Assembly (NCBI GenBank): GCA_017631795.1
Contig: JAGBSO010000040.1
Coordinates: forward strand, 1 to 34,167
Length of the DNA: 34,167 nt
Reading direction: 5' to 3'
From: Clostridia bacterium
GTDB taxonomy: Bacteria; Bacillota; Clostridia; Oscillospirales; Acutalibacteraceae
Shown here: positions 14,992 through 24,492 of the stretch, one piece after another
Layout: every line of letters starts with the position of its first letter
How positions within the stretch are numbered: position 1 is the stretch's first letter
Translations under genes and position numbers: made by a program
Notes under the pieces: model-generated
The model's database searches: none
What the model was told of the DNA's origin: nothing
What the model saw: only the letters and a program-made list of their open reading frames with translations

Positions 14992-15333
14992 ATGTTATAT
15001 ACGGTATCTTTGGCTTTGTTGGTGTTGCTGAGCGTCGTAGGACTTGCCGCAGTTTGCTATTTTGTTTTTCTTCTTTTTATGAAACCGCGGAAAAAACACA
15101 CAAGCTTCATTGTCCTGCCCATGAGTGAGGATGAATATGAAAACGCGTTGAGTATCGGATATACGTATGAAAGACTGAATCTTTTCGGTGAAGATACCCA
15201 CACGCAGATTATTGCACTTGAAAAAGATGAAAAACAGGAAAATGTCAGAAAGATGTTTTCAAGATATAATAATATAAAATTTGCCCAGATTGGTGACATG
15301 CCGGACTTAATGTCCCATTTTTGGGACACATAA
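14992..15333 (+). CDS. Small single-pass membrane protein of unknown function
   Basis: 113 residues. Residues about 5-31 are a membrane helix followed by KPRKK, so the rest is probably cytoplasmic. The soluble part (SFIVLPMSEDEYENALSIGY ...) has no motif I recognise. It may read as a small alpha/beta domain, with IVLPM, TQIIALEKD and KFAQIGDMPD as strands. The gene sits between rnpB and addB with a hairpin over its ribosome site. Its last codons form a small TGTCCC/GGGACA hairpin (15311-15328), and ACACAT/ATGTGT flanks the stop. The function is unknown. Confidence 0.65.
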   Translation: MLYTVSLALLVLLSVVGLAAVCYFVFLLFMKPRKKHTSFIVLPMSEDEYENALSIGYTYERLNLFGEDTHTQIIALEKDEKQENVRKMFSRYNNIKFAQIGDMPDLMSHFWDT

Positions 15334-15433
15334 TGTGTATAATATACAATGTACAATTTACAATGTATAAAGTTTACAGAAACTGCTTTTGTGGCAAATA
15401 ACTGCTTAATTATAAATTGTAAATTATTGTTTA
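15334..15433. repeat. MITE-like intergenic element ending in TAAATTATTGTTTA
   Basis: AT-rich stretch just upstream of addB. It ends with the 14-mer TAAATTATTGTTTA (15420-15433), the exact reverse complement of the 14-mer at 25916-25929 and 34029-34042. The left part repeats TACAATGTACAATTTACAATG-like blocks that are partly inverted relative to TTATAAATTGTAAAT at 15409-15423. The left boundary is uncertain. It lies 2 bases before addB's ribosome site. Confidence 0.55.
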
Positions 15434-15450
15434 TTAAGGATGTGAAAACC

Positions 15451-18400
15451 ATGCTCAGACTCATACTCGGAAGAGCTGCCTCGGGAAAAACAACATATGT
15501 CAGAGAAATTGTTGCGGAAAAGGCATCGGCAGACGCAGATGTTGTTCTTATTGTACCCGAGCAGTTTTCATTTGAGAGTGAAAAAGCGATTATAGAGAAA
15601 CTCGGTGCGAAAAAAGCGTCCGAAATAGCAGTATTCAGCTTTTCCTCTCTTTCCAAAAAAATACTTGATGAGTGGAAACCTGACAGAAAACCGTCTGTTA
15701 CAGATGCTGCAAAGACGGTTATGATGAGTCTTGCCCTTGAAGCACTTAGCGAAGAGCTTGAAATTTTCAAAGGCTGTCTGAAAAATAAAAACTCTGTTGC
15801 TGAGCTTCTTCATATTACCGATGAATTGATTCAGTGTGATGTTTCCTTTGAAATGATGAAAAAAGCAGCCGCTGAAACAGGTAACAGCATCCTTATGAGA
15901 AAATCAAAAGAAATCGAGCTTATCGCATCGCTTTATTCTTCACTTCTCACTTCAAAATTTACCGATGACAGATACATGATAAATGCCGCTGCGGAAATTA
16001 TTGCAGAAAAAAAGCTTTTCAGCGGAAAAACAGTTGTGCTTGATGAATTTTCAGGCTTTACCGCACAGCAGAATCTCATCCTTGCCGAAATTCTGAAACA
16101 GGCGGATGATGTTTATGTCACACAGTGTGCAGACAGTATAAAAGATTATTCCGAAGGCACGGGAGCTTTTTCCTATGCCACCGAAAACATAAACAGAATA
16201 ATTTCACTTGCAAAAAAATGCGATGTCAGAGTGGCTGAGCCTGTTATTCTTAAAAATACAGTAAACAGAAACAGTGAAGCGATTTCATATCTTGAAAAAG
16301 GTTTTTATGAGCCTGCACCCGATATTTTTGAGGGTGATGCTCCCGAAATCACCGTTGCGGCAGCGAGAAATCTTTATGAAGAATGTGAATTTGCCGCAAT
16401 GAGTGCAAAAAAACTTGTCCGTGAAAAGGGACTCAGATACCGCGATATCGTTATCGTCAGCAGAAGCAATGATTACAACAGATATCTGCCCTTTGCTCTG
16501 CGCAAATACGACATTCCCGTTTTTGAAGATACACGCAGAAAACTCAGCGAAGAGATTATAGTTATCTATGCGCTGTGTGCTCTGACCCTTGCGGCAGAAA
16601 GTTTTACAACAGATTGTATGCTGCGTTTTCTTAAAACATACATAAGTCCCGTAAGTGATGATGATATTTCACTGCTGGAAAATTATGTGCTGATGTGGCA
16701 GATTGATTATAACGGCTGGCTCCGTGAATGGACGGGTCATCCCGACGGTCTCGGAAACGAAACAAACGAAGATTCTGATGTCCGTCTTGCACATCTTAAT
16801 GAAATACGCAGAAAAGCTGTTATGCCTGTGCTTCATCTCAGGGAAAAATTGCAGGATGCAGACGGTTACGGATGCACAAAAGCGCTTTATGAATTTCTTA
16901 TTGAAACAAAAGCAGACAGCAATCTGCTTGATTTTGCCATGCGTCTTGAAAACGAAACTGCATACGAATGTGAGCGCTCATGGGATGAATTCATGTCTGT
17001 GCTGTCACTTCTTGCCGAAACCATCGGTGAAAGAAACATCACACCTGCAAGATACCTTGAACTTTTCCGTATAATGATTGCATCTTCAGATATCGGCGAT
17101 ATTCCCGGCGGTATTGACGAAATAACAGTCGGTGATGCGGAAAGAATCAGAGTTTCCGCAAAGAAAGCGCTGTTTATTGTGGGTGCGAATGAAGGTGTTT
17201 TTCCTGCAAACGGAAAAGAATCCTTTGTGCTTACAGATAACGAAAGAAGACTCTTCAAGAATCAGGGTGTTGAAATCGGAACCGATAATATCGACGGTAT
17301 GCGTAAAGAGCGTCTTCGTGTTTACAGCACAGTCAGTATTCCGTCTGATTATCTTTTTGTTTCATATTCCGCAGGCAGTATCACAGGTGAAGAAAAAAGT
17401 CCTTCTGAAATTGTGCATATGACACGCAGAATTGTGCCGGGTCACAGAAAAATTGATGTTTCTCTTATGGAGCCGATGCAGAAAATTGAAAGCGGAAAAT
17501 CTGCTTTCGAAAGTGCGGCACTGCATTTTTATGATAACACCGAATATTCCGAATCTGTCAAAAAATATGTGTCGGATACGGAAGGCTTTGCTCATATGCT
17601 TTCGGGAGTTGAACGTGCCGCAAAGAAAGACGAAATCAGTTTTGAAAATCCCGGAACTGCCGAAAAACTTTTCGGTAAGAATATGTATATCAGTCCCTCA
17701 CGTGTTGAGGAATATTATAAATGTCCTTTCAAATATTTCTGTCGTTACGGTCTTAAAGCAATGCCCCTTGAAAGAGCTTCATATGACCCGAGACAGAATG
17801 GTCTTCTCATTCATTATGTGCTTGAAAATCTTGTGACAGACTACGGTGGAGAAAAGCTTTTCACAATGCCTGCACATGAAAGAAGAGTAGCTGTTTCCGA
17901 TGTTACTGACAGATACATCAGAGCTTATGTGGGTGAAAAGGACAGCATCGAAAAGAGACTTCTCTATTCTCTTGAACGCAGCAAGGATACCGTCTGCGAA
18001 ATTATTGAAAGACTTGCACCCGATTTCAGTGAGTGCAGATTTGTCATCCGTGATGTTGAATTGCGTATCGGCAACGGTGAAGACGAAGTCAGACCTTATG
18101 AAATTGATGTGCCCGGCGGCGGAAAAGTCATGCTTCACGGTGTTGTTGACCGTGTTGACACAATGACCGATGATGACGGAAAAATATATCTGCGTGTGCT
18201 TGACTATAAGTCAGGAGGTAAAGATTTCAAGCTGGGAGATGTTGTGTCGGGACTCAATATCCAGATGCTGGCTTATCTCATGTGCCTTACCGAAAACGGA
18301 AAAGACCGCTACGGTGATTTTATCCCCGCAGGCATTCTTTATATTTCCGCAAAGGCAGGCAAAAACACTCTCGGAAGAGATGCAGGTGAAGAAGAAATTC

Positions 18401-18777
18401 TTGCAGAGCGTGTCGGTCAGAGCAAAATGAAAGGCATCGTCCTTGGCGAAGAAGCTGTTATTTTCAATATGGAAGGTAAGGGCAGCGGAGCTATGATCGA
18501 TGCTAAATATGATGAGAAAAAAGGTATCACAGGCAGCGTGTATCAGCTTCATGAATTCAGGTTGCTGCATAATGCCGTTGACAGAATAGTCCGTGAAATG
18601 GCTCAGTCACTTCATAACGGAAAAGTCGATGCGTTGCCGATTTTCGGCGGTGCATATAAACGCACCTGTGAATACTGTGATTATAAATTTGTGTGCTGTC
18701 ATGAGGAAGATGACAGATGCAGAGAAGTTTTTGAAGGCGACGCATGGGAAGCATTGGAGGCGATGGATAATGGCTGA
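15451..18777 (+). CDS. addB: ATP-dependent helicase/nuclease subunit B
   Basis: 1108 residues from ATG at 15451 (AAGGA upstream); earlier in-frame starts fall in the repeat element. GRAASGKT at the N-terminus is an intact Walker A. The C-terminal nuclease domain shows HGVVDRVD, LDYKSGGK and NIQMLAYL, the PD-(D/E)XK residues. Four cysteines that would bind an iron-sulfur cluster are present: one in YKCPFKYFC (residue about 758), then C-x2-C-x5-C in CEYCDYKFVC (from residue 1073). AddAB resects double-strand breaks for homologous recombination and degrades foreign linear DNA. The stop overlaps the addA start by 8 bases. Confidence 0.95.
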   Translation: MLRLILGRAASGKTTYVREIVAEKASADADVVLIVPEQFSFESEKAIIEKLGAKKASEIAVFSFSSLSKKILDEWKPDRKPSVTDAAKTVMMSLALEALSEELEIFKGCLKNKNSVAELLHITDELIQCDVSFEMMKKAAAETGNSILMRKSKEIELIASLYSSLLTSKFTDDRYMINAAAEIIAEKKLFSGKTVVLDEFSGFTAQQNLILAEILKQADDVYVTQCADSIKDYSEGTGAFSYATENINRIISLAKKCDVRVAEPVILKNTVNRNSEAISYLEKGFYEPAPDIFEGDAPEITVAAARNLYEECEFAAMSAKKLVREKGLRYRDIVIVSRSNDYNRYLPFALRKYDIPVFEDTRRKLSEEIIVIYALCALTLAAESFTTDCMLRFLKTYISPVSDDDISLLENYVLMWQIDYNGWLREWTGHPDGLGNETNEDSDVRLAHLNEIRRKAVMPVLHLREKLQDADGYGCTKALYEFLIETKADSNLLDFAMRLENETAYECERSWDEFMSVLSLLAETIGERNITPARYLELFRIMIASSDIGDIPGGIDEITVGDAERIRVSAKKALFIVGANEGVFPANGKESFVLTDNERRLFKNQGVEIGTDNIDGMRKERLRVYSTVSIPSDYLFVSYSAGSITGEEKSPSEIVHMTRRIVPGHRKIDVSLMEPMQKIESGKSAFESAALHFYDNTEYSESVKKYVSDTEGFAHMLSGVERAAKKDEISFENPGTAEKLFGKNMYISPSRVEEYYKCPFKYFCRYGLKAMPLERASYDPRQNGLLIHYVLENLVTDYGGEKLFTMPAHERRVAVSDVTDRYIRAYVGEKDSIEKRLLYSLERSKDTVCEIIERLAPDFSECRFVIRDVELRIGNGEDEVRPYEIDVPGGGKVMLHGVVDRVDTMTDDDGKIYLRVLDYKSGGKDFKLGDVVSGLNIQMLAYLMCLTENGKDRYGDFIPAGILYISAKAGKNTLGRDAGEEEILAERVGQSKMKGIVLGEEAVIFNMEGKGSGAMIDAKYDEKKGITGSVYQLHEFRLLHNAVDRIVREMAQSLHNGKVDALPIFGGAYKRTCEYCDYKFVCCHEEDDRCREVFEGDAWEALEAMDNG

Positions 18778-21700
18778 AACAAAATGGACAAAAGACCAGA
18801 AGAATGCGATTGACGCAAGAGGCGGTACATTGCTTCTTTCTGCGGCAGCAGGTTCGGGAAAAACAGCCGTCCTCGTTGAACGAATCATAAAAATGCTCAC
18901 AGACGGTAAGGATACCGTTGACCCCGGTCAGCTTCTTGTTGTAACTTTCACAAATGCGGCAGCGGCTGAAATGCGTGCAAGAATCTCTGCCGCTGTGGAC
19001 AAGCTTATTGAGAATGAACCCTCAAACAGTTTTTTCCGAAGCATAAAAATGAAACTTCCTGATGCAAAAATCACCACAATGGACTCTTTCTGCATCAGTC
19101 TTGTCAGAGAGAATTTCCATTCATCGGAAGTTGAGCCTGATTTTTCACTTCTGGAAACAGGAGAAGAGCGTATTCTCGTTGCGGAAGCGATGGCACGTAT
19201 GCTCGATTCCATGTGCAAGGATTTTCCTGACCTTTATAATCTGCTCAACACAATGACAGCTTACGGCAGGGATGACAGTGCCCTTGCATCAAAAATTGAA
19301 GATCTTTATAACTTTTCGCTCAGTCATCCTTTCCCTGAAAGATGGCTTCGTGAAACAGAAAATATGTACAATGCAGATTGCGATATAAAAACATCACTCT
19401 GGGGCAGGCTTGTGCTTGAAGAGGCATTTGTAAACCTTGATTATTGTCGCAGACTTATCATTTCTGCAATGGAAGACAGTGTAAGCGACGAAGTTGTTTA
19501 CAGCAAATATTATGAGCCGATTTCTCTGGTGCTTGATACAATCAGCGCCCTTGAAAAAGTGCTGAAAGACGGCAGTTGGGACGAAATCTGCAAGGAAGTA
19601 AATTCAGGCAGTATCATTCCCGGCAGTCTGCCCGTTGCAAGAGGATTTGCAACTCATCCCGCAAAAGTTTCCGCAGAGCTTAAATATAAGGAAGCCAAAA
19701 CGGTGCTTTCAAAACTCGGTGCAATTTTCTGTGCAACCGAGCGGGAGCACAGGGAAGACATGGAGAAACTCAGACCTGTTATCAGCGGACTTATGCAGGC
19801 AGTGCGTGATTTTTCAGAGATTTATTCCGCACTGAAAAAAGAGCGTAACAGCTACACTTTCACAGATATCATGCATCTTGCGCTGAAACTTCTTGTGAAG
19901 GAAGAAAACGGAGAGATTTCAAAAACAGCTCTTGCTTATGACCTGCAGAGCAGATACCATGAAATCCTTATCGACGAATATCAGGATACAAACGAAGCTC
20001 AGGATATGCTTTTCACCGTGCTTTCCAGAAACGGAAACAACATGTTTATGGTCGGTGACGTGAAGCAGAGTATCTACCGTTTTCGTCTTGCAATGCCTGA
20101 AATATTCATGAAAAAGAGCCATGATTTCTGCGACTATGACGGTGCAAATTTCCCTGCAAAGATTTTCCTCGGTCAGAATTTCAGAAGCAGAAAAGGTGTG
20201 CTTGACAACATAAATTTCCTGTTCAAAAATCTCATGTCGGATTATGCAGGTGAAATGGAATATACCGACAGAGACGCATTGTATTATTCTGATGTGTACG
20301 ATGAAGAAACGAGCGAGCCTGATGTGAGCCTGAGATTTCTTACAGGCACAGGTAACGAAGAAGAGGCTGAATATATCGCAGGGCTTATTGAAAAAACCGT
20401 GAAATCAGGTGCAACTGTTTCTGCAAAGGACGGCAAAAGACCTGCTCGTTACGGAGATTTCTGCATACTTCTCAGAAGCCTTAAAGGAAAGGCTGAAATT
20501 TATGAAAATGCACTCAGACGCCGTAATATAAAAGTCATTTACGAAAAGAAAACAAATCTTTTTGACACAACGGAAACAGGCGTTTTTATGTCGCTTCTGA
20601 AAGTCATCAATAATCCCACGGACGATGTTTCCATGCTGTCTGTCATGTTTTCACCCCTTTACGGATTCACTGCAGACGAAACTGCCGAAGTGCGACTGAA
20701 TGACAGAAAAACAAATCTTTACACATGCCTTAAAATGTGTAAAAACAAAAAAGCGGAAAAACTTCTTTCCGACCTTGCTTATTACAGACAGATGTCTGCC
20801 GTCATGCCCTTTGATATGTTTATGAGGACTCTGCTTGAAACAACGGGCTATATGGCAATTGTAAGCGCTTTGCACGGCGGTGAAGACAGAAAAATGAATC
20901 TGATGCTTCTGTGCTCTCTCGCAGCAGATTATGCAGACAGAGGCGGAAACGGAATCGGCGGATTTATAAGATATATAAACAGGGCAGCCGAAAACGGAGC
21001 AGATATTTCCGCTGCCACATCAGGCACTGCAGACACAAATGCGGTCAGAATCATGAGTATTCACAAATCAAAAGGTCTTGAGTTCCCTTATGTTATTCTT
21101 GCTGACTGCGGTAAAAAGATAAATAAGTCAGATGCTGCCGAAGATATGATAGTCAGTCCGTCTGCAGGTGTGGGAATGGTTATTCTCAACAGTGAAAAAT
21201 TGCAGAAATATTCATCTCTCGGTCACATGGCAGCAAAACTTGCCGTGAAACGCGCAACCATTTCCGAAGAATTGCGTATTCTTTATGTTGCCATGACAAG
21301 AGCCAGAGAAAAACTGATTGCAGTTTCAACAGTAAAGAAGCTTGAAAACGAAATCAAGGGTGCACTTGTTTCTGCAACAGGCGGTAAACCTTCACCCTGT
21401 GCTGTTATCAATGCGTCAACATACGTGCGCTGGCTTATGATGGGTTATATGAATCATCCCGACATGAATAAGATTCTGCGAGACAGCGGTTATCTTGCAA
21501 ATATTGATTTTGCAGGTGCAGACAGCCGTCTTGAAGTTGTTGCGGAAGATGAACTCAGCGAAGAAGAGACGATAACAGAAGAAATTGTGCAGACTGCATC
21601 CGATGAAAAAATCATTGAAGAAATCAGGACAAGGGCAGAGTATGAATATCCATACATAATTCCTGCAGATGCAAGACCGAAAAGAGTTGCGTCTGATTTT

Positions 21701-22270
21701 GAAAAGAATATTTTCAATGAGCGTTATTTTGCAAAGAGCAAACCGTCCTTTATGAATGACGGCAAACTCACAGCCGCAGAAGCAGGCACGGCAAACCATC
21801 TGTTTATGCAGAATCTTGATTTCAATGCACAGGATATGGATGCCGAATGTGAAAGAATGGTGAAAAGCGGAATTCTTTCGGAAGCTCAGGCTAAGGCTGT
21901 CCGTCGTGATAAATTGCAGATTTTCACACAGTCAGGTCTTTTTGAAAGAATCAGAAATGCGGAAAATGTGTACAGAGAAAAGGAATTCACCGTGCAGGTA
22001 AGACTCGGTGATATTGATTCTTCGGCAGATGCAAGTGTTGCAGATGAAAAAATCCTTGTTCTCGGTAAAGCCGACCTTGTTTTTGAAGAAAACGGCGGAA
22101 TTGTTATTGTGGACTACAAAACAGACCGTACAAAGACGGAGGACGATTTTGTAACAGCTTATTCAGGTCAGCTTAAGATGTATTCTCTGGCAATGGCACA
22201 GATTCTTGAACTGCCTGTCAGAGAAATGCTGATATATTCACTTGAACTGGGAAAAGAAATAAAAATATAA
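18770..22270 (+). CDS. addA: ATP-dependent helicase/nuclease subunit A
   Basis: 1166 residues from ATG at 18770, with GGAGG at 18756-18760 inside addB. UvrD-type helicase motifs appear in order: Walker A SAAAGSGKTAVL (about 24-35), TFTNAAAAEMRARI (Ia), DEYQDTNEAQD (II), GDVKQSIYRFR (III), IHKSKGLEFP (V) and YVAMTRAREKL (VI). The C-terminal RecB-like nuclease has GTANHLFMQ, then GKADLVFE and VIVDYKTDR. It is the motor and one nuclease of the AddAB complex. Both subunits appear full-length and intact. A terminator follows 5 bases after the stop. Confidence 0.97.
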   Translation: MAETKWTKDQKNAIDARGGTLLLSAAAGSGKTAVLVERIIKMLTDGKDTVDPGQLLVVTFTNAAAAEMRARISAAVDKLIENEPSNSFFRSIKMKLPDAKITTMDSFCISLVRENFHSSEVEPDFSLLETGEERILVAEAMARMLDSMCKDFPDLYNLLNTMTAYGRDDSALASKIEDLYNFSLSHPFPERWLRETENMYNADCDIKTSLWGRLVLEEAFVNLDYCRRLIISAMEDSVSDEVVYSKYYEPISLVLDTISALEKVLKDGSWDEICKEVNSGSIIPGSLPVARGFATHPAKVSAELKYKEAKTVLSKLGAIFCATEREHREDMEKLRPVISGLMQAVRDFSEIYSALKKERNSYTFTDIMHLALKLLVKEENGEISKTALAYDLQSRYHEILIDEYQDTNEAQDMLFTVLSRNGNNMFMVGDVKQSIYRFRLAMPEIFMKKSHDFCDYDGANFPAKIFLGQNFRSRKGVLDNINFLFKNLMSDYAGEMEYTDRDALYYSDVYDEETSEPDVSLRFLTGTGNEEEAEYIAGLIEKTVKSGATVSAKDGKRPARYGDFCILLRSLKGKAEIYENALRRRNIKVIYEKKTNLFDTTETGVFMSLLKVINNPTDDVSMLSVMFSPLYGFTADETAEVRLNDRKTNLYTCLKMCKNKKAEKLLSDLAYYRQMSAVMPFDMFMRTLLETTGYMAIVSALHGGEDRKMNLMLLCSLAADYADRGGNGIGGFIRYINRAAENGADISAATSGTADTNAVRIMSIHKSKGLEFPYVILADCGKKINKSDAAEDMIVSPSAGVGMVILNSEKLQKYSSLGHMAAKLAVKRATISEELRILYVAMTRAREKLIAVSTVKKLENEIKGALVSATGGKPSPCAVINASTYVRWLMMGYMNHPDMNKILRDSGYLANIDFAGADSRLEVVAEDELSEEETITEEIVQTASDEKIIEEIRTRAEYEYPYIIPADARPKRVASDFEKNIFNERYFAKSKPSFMNDGKLTAAEAGTANHLFMQNLDFNAQDMDAECERMVKSGILSEAQAKAVRRDKLQIFTQSGLFERIRNAENVYREKEFTVQVRLGDIDSSADASVADEKILVLGKADLVFEENGGIVIVDYKTDRTKTEDDFVTAYSGQLKMYSLAMAQILELPVREMLIYSLELGKEIKI

Positions 22271-22275
22271 CGATA

Positions 22276-22313
22276 AAATGCAGGTTCAGCAAAGCTGAAT
22301 TTGCATTTTTTTC
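22276..22313 (+). terminator. Terminator of addBA
   Basis: A 15-bp stem (22276-22290 with 22294-22308, including two G-T pairs) with loop AAA, followed by a T-rich tail. Confidence 0.8.
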
Positions 22314-22318
22314 TTGCA

Positions 22319-22347
22319 TTGAACAGTTTGCTGTGGTAATATATATT
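22319..22347 (+). promoter_or_regulatory. Likely promoter of the hydrolase-ABC cluster
   Basis: TTGAAC (22319-22324), a 17-base spacer and TATATT (22342-22347). TATGAT and TATAAT also occur at 22351-22361 but would start transcripts almost on the ribosome site. Confidence 0.45.
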
Positions 22348-22377
22348 AGATATGATATAATGTGCGGAGGTTTTTTC

Positions 22378-23751
22378 ATGAACACAAATCCCGTTATAAT
22401 TATTCCCGGTATCGGACAGTCCTGTCTTTATGCGGAAGATAAAAACGGAAACAGAATCAGAAGAGCATGGCCTGTTGAGATGGATGAAAAAACACTCATG
22501 AATGAACTCAAAGGTTCACTTATGAAAATGATGCTTTTCAGGGTTGACGGCGGTTTTTCCGACAAGATTGCAAAGCTCGTTGATGACTTCACTCAGCCTC
22601 TTGCTGTGAATCCCGACGGCTCAAAGAAAAACATTATAAAACCTGTTGTTTATGAAAAATCATTTGCAGAATATACTGCAGCAGAAAAGAAAACCGTTTG
22701 CGATATGCTTCCCGTTGATGTGATTGCAAAAACTGTGGGCGCAGAGAAGATTTTCTTTTTCGCTTATGACTTTTTCGGCGATATCGCAGACACAGCATCA
22801 GAGCTTGACAGATTTGTCGCTTCTGTAAAGGCAGAAACAGGTGCAGATAAAGTCGATTTTATCGTTTACAGCACAGGCGGTGCAGTTTTTAAAGCATATC
22901 TTAAGGATTTTTCCGTAAAATGCGATTGCGAAAAAATCATAAATGTTGCCGCTTTGCTTGACGGTGCTTCACTTGCAGCAGATATTTTTGAAAATAAGTA
23001 TCATCTTGAAGACCCTGCAGGATTGCTCTCTTCTCTCGGCGGCACAGCAGCTTCCGTGTCATCAATGGCAGGAATGCTCCCTGCAGATGTTATATCAAAT
23101 GTTCTGAATAAAAGCGTTACTGTGCTCAGGAGAAACATTCTCGATTGCTGCACATCCTTGTGGGCACTTGTTCCTGACAGCAGATTTGATGCGGTGTTCG
23201 CATCTCTCAATCCCGCTTCTGCTCTTGCTTCAAAAGTAAAAGCACAGCATGATTACTCGGTCGGATTCAGAGCGCAGGCAAAAACACTTGCAGAAAACGG
23301 AATGAAATTTTTCCAGATCTGCGGTTACGGCAAAAAATTACCTCCTGTTGTGGAGTCTTACGACATCTGCTCAGACGGTATTGCCGATACTGATTCAGCA
23401 TCTTTCGGCGGTGAATTCCCGCAGACCACATGGTATTTCAGAGAACAGGATCATCTGAGTGCATTTGACAATGATGTAATAGTATCTCTTATCGGGAAAA
23501 TTCTTTCGGGAGAAATCGCAACAAACACGGATTCGGCAGATTATCCTGAAAAGAACGGCTCACGGAACACAAAAAAACTCAGAAAAACACTTATCCCCAA
23601 AGCAAAAATTGCTCTTGCTGAAGCATCAGGAGATAAAAAAGCCGAACTTCAGGCATGTATTGATGAGTATGAAAAAATTCTTGCTGAAACTGTTATCGTG
23701 AATGATGAAAATGTCAGAAATCTCGAAAACAGAATAAAAGCTTCAATATAA
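22378..23751 (+). CDS. LCAT-like alpha/beta hydrolase
   Basis: 457 residues from ATG at 22378 with GGAGG 7 bases upstream. PVIIIPGIGQSCLY resembles the lid/oxyanion start of lecithin:cholesterol acyltransferase-like proteins. DFIVYSTGGAVFKAYL is the nucleophile elbow; the first glycine of GxSxG is replaced by valine (V-Y-S-T-G-G). SDGIADTDSASFG carries a likely acid residue and EQDHLSAFDND the likely histidine. There is no signal peptide, so it is probably cytoplasmic. The C-terminus (about 390-457) is a charged helical stretch. It is 18 bases upstream of an ABC ATPase, perhaps in one operon. Lipase or acyltransferase activity is family-based inference. Confidence 0.65.
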   Translation: MNTNPVIIIPGIGQSCLYAEDKNGNRIRRAWPVEMDEKTLMNELKGSLMKMMLFRVDGGFSDKIAKLVDDFTQPLAVNPDGSKKNIIKPVVYEKSFAEYTAAEKKTVCDMLPVDVIAKTVGAEKIFFFAYDFFGDIADTASELDRFVASVKAETGADKVDFIVYSTGGAVFKAYLKDFSVKCDCEKIINVAALLDGASLAADIFENKYHLEDPAGLLSSLGGTAASVSSMAGMLPADVISNVLNKSVTVLRRNILDCCTSLWALVPDSRFDAVFASLNPASALASKVKAQHDYSVGFRAQAKTLAENGMKFFQICGYGKKLPPVVESYDICSDGIADTDSASFGGEFPQTTWYFREQDHLSAFDNDVIVSLIGKILSGEIATNTDSADYPEKNGSRNTKKLRKTLIPKAKIALAEASGDKKAELQACIDEYEKILAETVIVNDENVRNLENRIKASI

Positions 23752-23769
23752 AAAATCGGAGGAAACATA

Positions 23770-24492
23770 ATGGCTGAAATGGAATATGCCATAAAGGTAC
23801 GAAACTTAAAAAAATCATATACAAAAGGACGTCTTATTCTTGATGACGTTTCTTTTGATATCCCCGCAGGAAAAATCGTGGGACTTCTTGGCCCTAACGG
23901 TTGCGGTAAAACCACACTTCTTAAAATTCTGTCAGGCTGTATTCATGATTACAGCGGAAAAATCATTATAAACGGAAATGTTCCCGGTGTTGTCACAAAG
24001 GCAACAACAGCATTCCTGCCTGACACCACATATCTTTCAGAATATTTCAGAACAATTGATGCTATCGATTATTTCAATGATTTCTTTTATGATTTTGATA
24101 AAGTCAAGGCTCTTGAATTTGTGAGCCGTTTCAATCTTGATCCCAAACAGAAAATCAAGACCATGTCAAAGGGTATGCAGGAAAAAGTTCAGTTGCTTCT
24201 TATAATGTCTCGTGCTGCAAGACTTTATCTTCTTGATGAGCCTCTCGGCGGTGTCGACCCTGCGGCAAGAGAAAGCATCCTTAATGTCATTATGGAAAAC
24301 TATGCGGAAAAATCTACTCTTATGCTCTCTACTCATATGGTAAATGACCTTGAATCAACTTTTAATCATGTTCTTATTCTCGGTCACGGAAAGGTGCTTG
24401 TAAACACTGCTATTGATAATGTCAGAAGCAGCGGAAAGTCACTGGAACAGGTATTCAAGGAGGTAATCGGAAATGATTGGGAAGTTGATTAA
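23770..24492 (+). CDS. ABC transporter ATP-binding protein
   Basis: 240 residues with GGAGG upstream. Walker A GPNGCGKT lies at about 41-48. The signature region is KTMSKGMQEKVQLLL, Walker B LYLLDEPLGGVDP, and the switch histidine is in MLSTHMV. The subfamily resembles the YtrB/GntR-associated and CcmA-like exporters. It overlaps the permease gene by 20 bases, so the two form one transporter. Substrate unknown. Confidence 0.9.
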   Translation: MAEMEYAIKVRNLKKSYTKGRLILDDVSFDIPAGKIVGLLGPNGCGKTTLLKILSGCIHDYSGKIIINGNVPGVVTKATTAFLPDTTYLSEYFRTIDAIDYFNDFFYDFDKVKALEFVSRFNLDPKQKIKTMSKGMQEKVQLLLIMSRAARLYLLDEPLGGVDPAARESILNVIMENYAEKSTLMLSTHMVNDLESTFNHVLILGHGKVLVNTAIDNVRSSGKSLEQVFKEVIGNDWEVD

